Source: a bacterium (lineage in GTDB: Bacteria > Patescibacteriota > Minisyncoccia > UBA6257 > 2-01-FULL-56-20). From it: a stretch of DNA of 7,465 nt. A program made the translations under genes and the position numbers. The DNA lies in assembly GCA_021801885.1 (NCBI GenBank), contig JAKABL010000033.1, forward strand, positions 1 through 7,465, read 5' to 3'. Below, piece after piece: positions 5,581 to 7,465 of this stretch. Numbering within the stretch: position 1 is the first letter of the stretch; every line of letters starts with the position of its first letter. A model generated the notes under the pieces. It was not told where the DNA came from. It saw nothing but the letters and a program-made list of their open reading frames with translations, and searched no databases.

Positions 5581-6336
5581 ATGGAGTTCTCCCATCTGAG
5601 CGAAGCAGTTTCCATAAAGACGGTCTCCGAGGACGCGCAGGACGGCGTCTTCGAGATCGAAGGGCTCTACGCCGGCTACGGCCTTACGGTCGGGACGGCG
5701 CTCCGCCGCGCGCTCCTTTCCTCGCTCCCGGGGGCTGCGGTCACGGAGATCAAGATCAAGGGCGTGCCGCACGAGTTCTCCACCCTTCCGGGACTCAAGG
5801 AGGACATCGTGGAGCTTTCGCTCAACTTCAAGAAGCTCCATTTCCGCATGCATACGGATGAACCGCAGGTGCTTGCGCTCAAAATGAAGGGCGAGGGCGA
5901 GGTGACCGGCGGCGACATCGCGCTCAATGCCGATGTGGAGCTCGTGAATCCCGAGGAGGTGCTCGGCCATCTCACCGCAAAAGATGCGGAGCTCGATATC
6001 GAAGTGCGCGTGGAGCGGGGGCTCGGGTATGTGGCGTCCGAAGGCCGCCGCTCCGAAGGCCGTCTTCCGATCGGCACCATCGCGATCGACGCGATCTTCA
6101 CCCCGGTCATCCGCGTGAACTATACCGTGGAGGACATGCGCGTGGGCGATCGCACGGACTACAACCGTCTCCGTCTCGAGATCGGCACGAACGGCACCAT
6201 CAGCCCTTCGTCGGCGCTCCACAAGGCCGCGAACATCCTGCGGGACCATTTTGAAAAAGTGGGCGCGCTCGACGTGAAGGAGTTCGAAGCGGAAAAGAGC
6301 GAGGCAAAGAAGAAGTCGGCCACGAAAAAGAAATAA
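5581..6336 (+). CDS. rpoA: RNA polymerase alpha subunit, N-terminal domain only (no alpha-CTD)
   Basis: A 251-residue alpha subunit that dimerises to form the assembly platform for beta and beta'. The N-terminal domain is complete: GYGLTVGTALRRALLSSLPG (32-51), VTEIKIKGVPHEFSTLPGLKED (54-75), the subdomain with EGRLPIG-TIAIDAIFTPVIRVNY (158-181), RVGDRTDYNRLRLEI (187-201) and TNGTISPSSALHKAANIL (203-220), all matching in order the E. coli protein. The sequence then ends with an Arg/Lys/Glu tail (EAEKSEAKKKSATKKK, 236-251). The C-terminal domain that binds UP elements and activators (about 80 residues in typical 310-330-residue subunits) is absent. The stop TAA is clean and rplQ follows in nine bases, so a frameshift that hides a CTD is unlikely. 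It is placed after rpsD and before rplQ as in the classical alpha operon. Confidence 0.95.
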   Translation: MEFSHLSEAVSIKTVSEDAQDGVFEIEGLYAGYGLTVGTALRRALLSSLPGAAVTEIKIKGVPHEFSTLPGLKEDIVELSLNFKKLHFRMHTDEPQVLALKMKGEGEVTGGDIALNADVELVNPEEVLGHLTAKDAELDIEVRVERGLGYVASEGRRSEGRLPIGTIAIDAIFTPVIRVNYTVEDMRVGDRTDYNRLRLEIGTNGTISPSSALHKAANILRDHFEKVGALDVKEFEAEKSEAKKKSATKKK

Positions 6337-6345
6337 CGGACATCC

Positions 6346-6702
6346 ATGTTCCACGGAAAGAAAAAAATGAAGAAGTTCGGGCGGCTGAAGGGCGAGCGCG
6401 TCTCGTTCCTCCGCAACCTGGGCAATGACCTCATCCGCACGGGCGGCATCGAAACGACCGAAGCGCGCGCCAAGGCGATCAGGCCCCGCGTGGAACGTTT
6501 GGTGACCTTCGCAAAACGGCAGACCGTGGCATCGCGCCGCGAGATCGTGAGCCGCGTCGGTAATGCGCGCGTGGCAAAGAAGCTCATGGAGGAGTACGGT
6601 CCCCGCTATGCGGAACGTAAAGGCGGCTATCTCCGCATCACGAAGCTCGGCACGATCCGCAAGCGCGATGCGTCGCGGATGGTCCGCATCGAATTTGTAT
6701 AA
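6346..6702 (+). CDS. rplQ: 50S ribosomal protein L17 (bL17)
   Basis: A 118-residue large-subunit protein near the peptide exit tunnel. Diagnostic segments are RVSFLRNLGNDLIRTGGIETTEARAKAIRPRVERLVTFAK (18-57), where the family reads R-x-x-x-x-R-N-x-x-x-x-L-I-x-x-x-x-I-x-T-T-x-x-x-A-K, and YGPRYAERKGGYLRITKLG (84-102), counterpart of G-P-R-x-x-x-R-x-G-G-Y-x-R-I. The length is normal (115-130). ATG 6346 is preferred over ATG 6367 because the basic N-terminus (FHGKKKMKKFGRLKGER) aligns with the family's M-R-H-x-K-x-x-x-x-L. It follows rpoA by nine bases (CGGACATCC) with no Shine-Dalgarno and probably relies on translational coupling. Confidence 0.95.
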   Translation: MFHGKKKMKKFGRLKGERVSFLRNLGNDLIRTGGIETTEARAKAIRPRVERLVTFAKRQTVASRREIVSRVGNARVAKKLMEEYGPRYAERKGGYLRITKLGTIRKRDASRMVRIEFV

Positions 6703-6723
6703 ATCGGAAGAATAGGATATACT
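6695..6723 (+). promoter_or_regulatory. Possible promoter of rplM-rpsI with a near-leaderless start
   Basis: In the 30-base gap after rplQ, TATACT (6718-6723) resembles the -10 consensus in five of six positions. TTGTAT (6695-6700) lies 17 bp upstream as a weak -35 (three of six). Transcription would begin about 6730, only about three bases before ATG 6733, so the transcript would be almost leaderless. In many bacteria rplM-rpsI is its own operon, which supports a promoter here; read-through from rplQ is equally possible. Confidence 0.35.
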
Positions 6724-6732
6724 GCGCAAGTC

Positions 6733-7077
6733 ATGGACTACCATATCGACGCGAACAACAAAGTGCTCGGCCGCCTGGCCACCGATATCGCCCTTATCCT
6801 TCAGGGGAAGAAATCGGCGTCCTATAGGGCGAATGTCGTAAGCGACGACAAGGTCTACGTGAAGAACGTGGATGGGCTTCGCGTGACGGGCAACAAGATG
6901 GTCGGGAAGGTCTATTATCGTCATACGGGCTACGTAGGCCACGTAAAGGAGGCGCGTCTTGAGGAAAAGATGGCGAAGGATCCCCGTTGGGTGCTCCGCT
7001 ATGCGGTGCGCAAAATGCTTCCGCGCAATTTCCTTACCCAGAAGCGTATCAAGAACCTTATCTTTATTGAAAAATAA
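6733..7077 (+). CDS. rplM: 50S ribosomal protein L13 (uL13), shortened
   Basis: A 114-residue large-subunit assembly protein. Recognised from IDANNKVLGRLATDIALILQGKK (5-27), counterpart of V-D-A-x-x-x-x-L-G-R-L-A-x-x-x-A-x-x-L-x-G-K, VYVKNVDGLRVTGNKMVGKVYYRHTGYVG (41-69) and LRYAVRKMLPRNFLTQKRIKNLIFIEK at the end, which matches A-V-x-G-M-L-P-x-x-x-L-x-R-x-x-x-x-x-L-x-V-Y. The usual length is about 140-148; here about 12 N-terminal residues before the W/Y-x-V-D-A motif and about 15 C-terminal residues are missing, consistent with a reduced lineage. No upstream in-frame start would restore them. ATG 6733 is preceded by GCGCAAGTC. The stop codon overlaps the rpsI start by one base. Confidence 0.94.
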   Translation: MDYHIDANNKVLGRLATDIALILQGKKSASYRANVVSDDKVYVKNVDGLRVTGNKMVGKVYYRHTGYVGHVKEARLEEKMAKDPRWVLRYAVRKMLPRNFLTQKRIKNLIFIEK

Positions 7078-7465
7078 TGGCCACCGCAACCCCTCACGTG
7101 CATAAGAAGGAGGCCGCCCCGCATCATGCGTCGGGACGGTATCATGAGGCCGTCGGCCGCCGTAAGACCGCGATCGCGCGCGTGCGCATCACGGCCGGGA
7201 AAGGCAAGTTTACGGTGAACGGCAAGGATCTCAAGACCTATTTCACGTTGCCGAGCCTTGTGACGACGGCAAAAGCTCCGCTCGATCAGCTGCAGATCGC
7301 CGACATTGATGTCTCGGTCAAGGTTGCGGGCGGTGGCATCCACGCGCAGGCGGATGCGGTGCGCCTCGGCATCTCGCGCGCGATCGTCGCGAAGAGCGAG
7401 GAATGGAAACCCCGTCTCCGCGCGATCGGCTTTCTTACCCGCGATTCCCGCATGGTGGAACGCAA
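7077..7465 (+). CDS. rpsI: 30S ribosomal protein S9 (uS9), partial (3' end outside window)
   Basis: ATG 7077-7079 shares its A with the rplM stop (TAATG), a typical termination-reinitiation overlap. The frame is open to the window end: 129 codons plus two bases. The first 20 residues (ATATPHVHKKEAAPHHASG) are an extra His/Ala/Lys-rich extension. The S9 core then starts RYHEAVGRRKTAIARVRI (21-38), with GKGKFTVNGKDLKTYF (41-56), VKVAGGGIHAQADAVRLGISRAI (81-103) and GFLTRDSRMVER (118-129), all family hallmarks. The missing end should carry the basic K-x-x-G-x-x-K-A-R-x-x-x-Q-x-S-K-R tail that reaches the P-site tRNA. Its pairing with rplM is the standard arrangement. Confidence 0.95.
   Translation, partial: MATATPHVHKKEAAPHHASGRYHEAVGRRKTAIARVRITAGKGKFTVNGKDLKTYFTLPSLVTTAKAPLDQLQIADIDVSVKVAGGGIHAQADAVRLGISRAIVAKSEEWKPRLRAIGFLTRDSRMVER

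Noticed and set aside
5560..7089. Long open frame on the - strand (509 codons) over rpoA, rplQ and rplM
   Set aside because: It covers three securely identified ribosomal/transcription genes on the + strand and has a His/Arg-rich composition typical of an antisense shadow.

Overview
The window reads like a stretch of a Candidate Phyla Radiation (Patescibacteria, Parcubacteria-like) chromosome. This placement is inferred from reduced informational proteins (an alanyl-tRNA synthetase that stops after its zinc/editing module, an RNA polymerase alpha subunit without its C-terminal domain, a short L13), a lack of Shine-Dalgarno sequences before most genes, and two large poorly characterised proteins next to the ribosomal genes. 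Coding DNA is GC-rich, while the gaps between genes are strikingly T-rich. TGA, TAG and TAA are all used as stops, so the standard bacterial code applies and TGA is not read as glycine. All supported genes lie on the + strand.

Layout. Positions 1-187 hold the 3' end of alaS, followed by a hairpin terminator (260-294). Positions 310-1494 encode a 394-residue protein that I read as a divergent FtsA/PilM-type actin-like protein. Positions 1600-3486, behind an extended -10 promoter, encode a 628-residue single-pass membrane protein: a small cytoplasmic alpha/beta domain, a long acidic disordered linker, one membrane helix and an extracytoplasmic region resembling the baseplate J-like surface proteins of this group. 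A textbook sigma-70 promoter (TTGACA, 18 bp, TATAAT) at 3545-3574 then starts the ribosomal/transcription cluster infA-rpmJ-rpsM-rpsK-rpsD-rpoA-rplQ, followed by rplM-rpsI, which runs off the end of the window.

How the genes work together. infA (IF-1), S13, S11, S4, S9, L36, L17 and L13 build or start up the ribosome, and rpoA supplies the RNA polymerase assembly platform. This is the classical alpha operon order, but secY, adk and map, which often precede infA, are absent and a strong promoter sits in their place. The rplM-rpsI pair is joined directly after rplQ and may have its own promoter with almost no 5' leader. The FtsA-like protein and the surface protein are neighbours and could cooperate at the membrane, but nothing in the sequence proves this.

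The most unusual features are the domain losses in AlaRS and RpoA, the degenerate actin-like protein next to the modular surface protein, and the SD-less pyrimidine-rich leaders with shared words (CTACTATCATG before rpsD and rpoA; TAATCATT after three stop codons). I saw no tRNA, rRNA, CRISPR array or mobile element.
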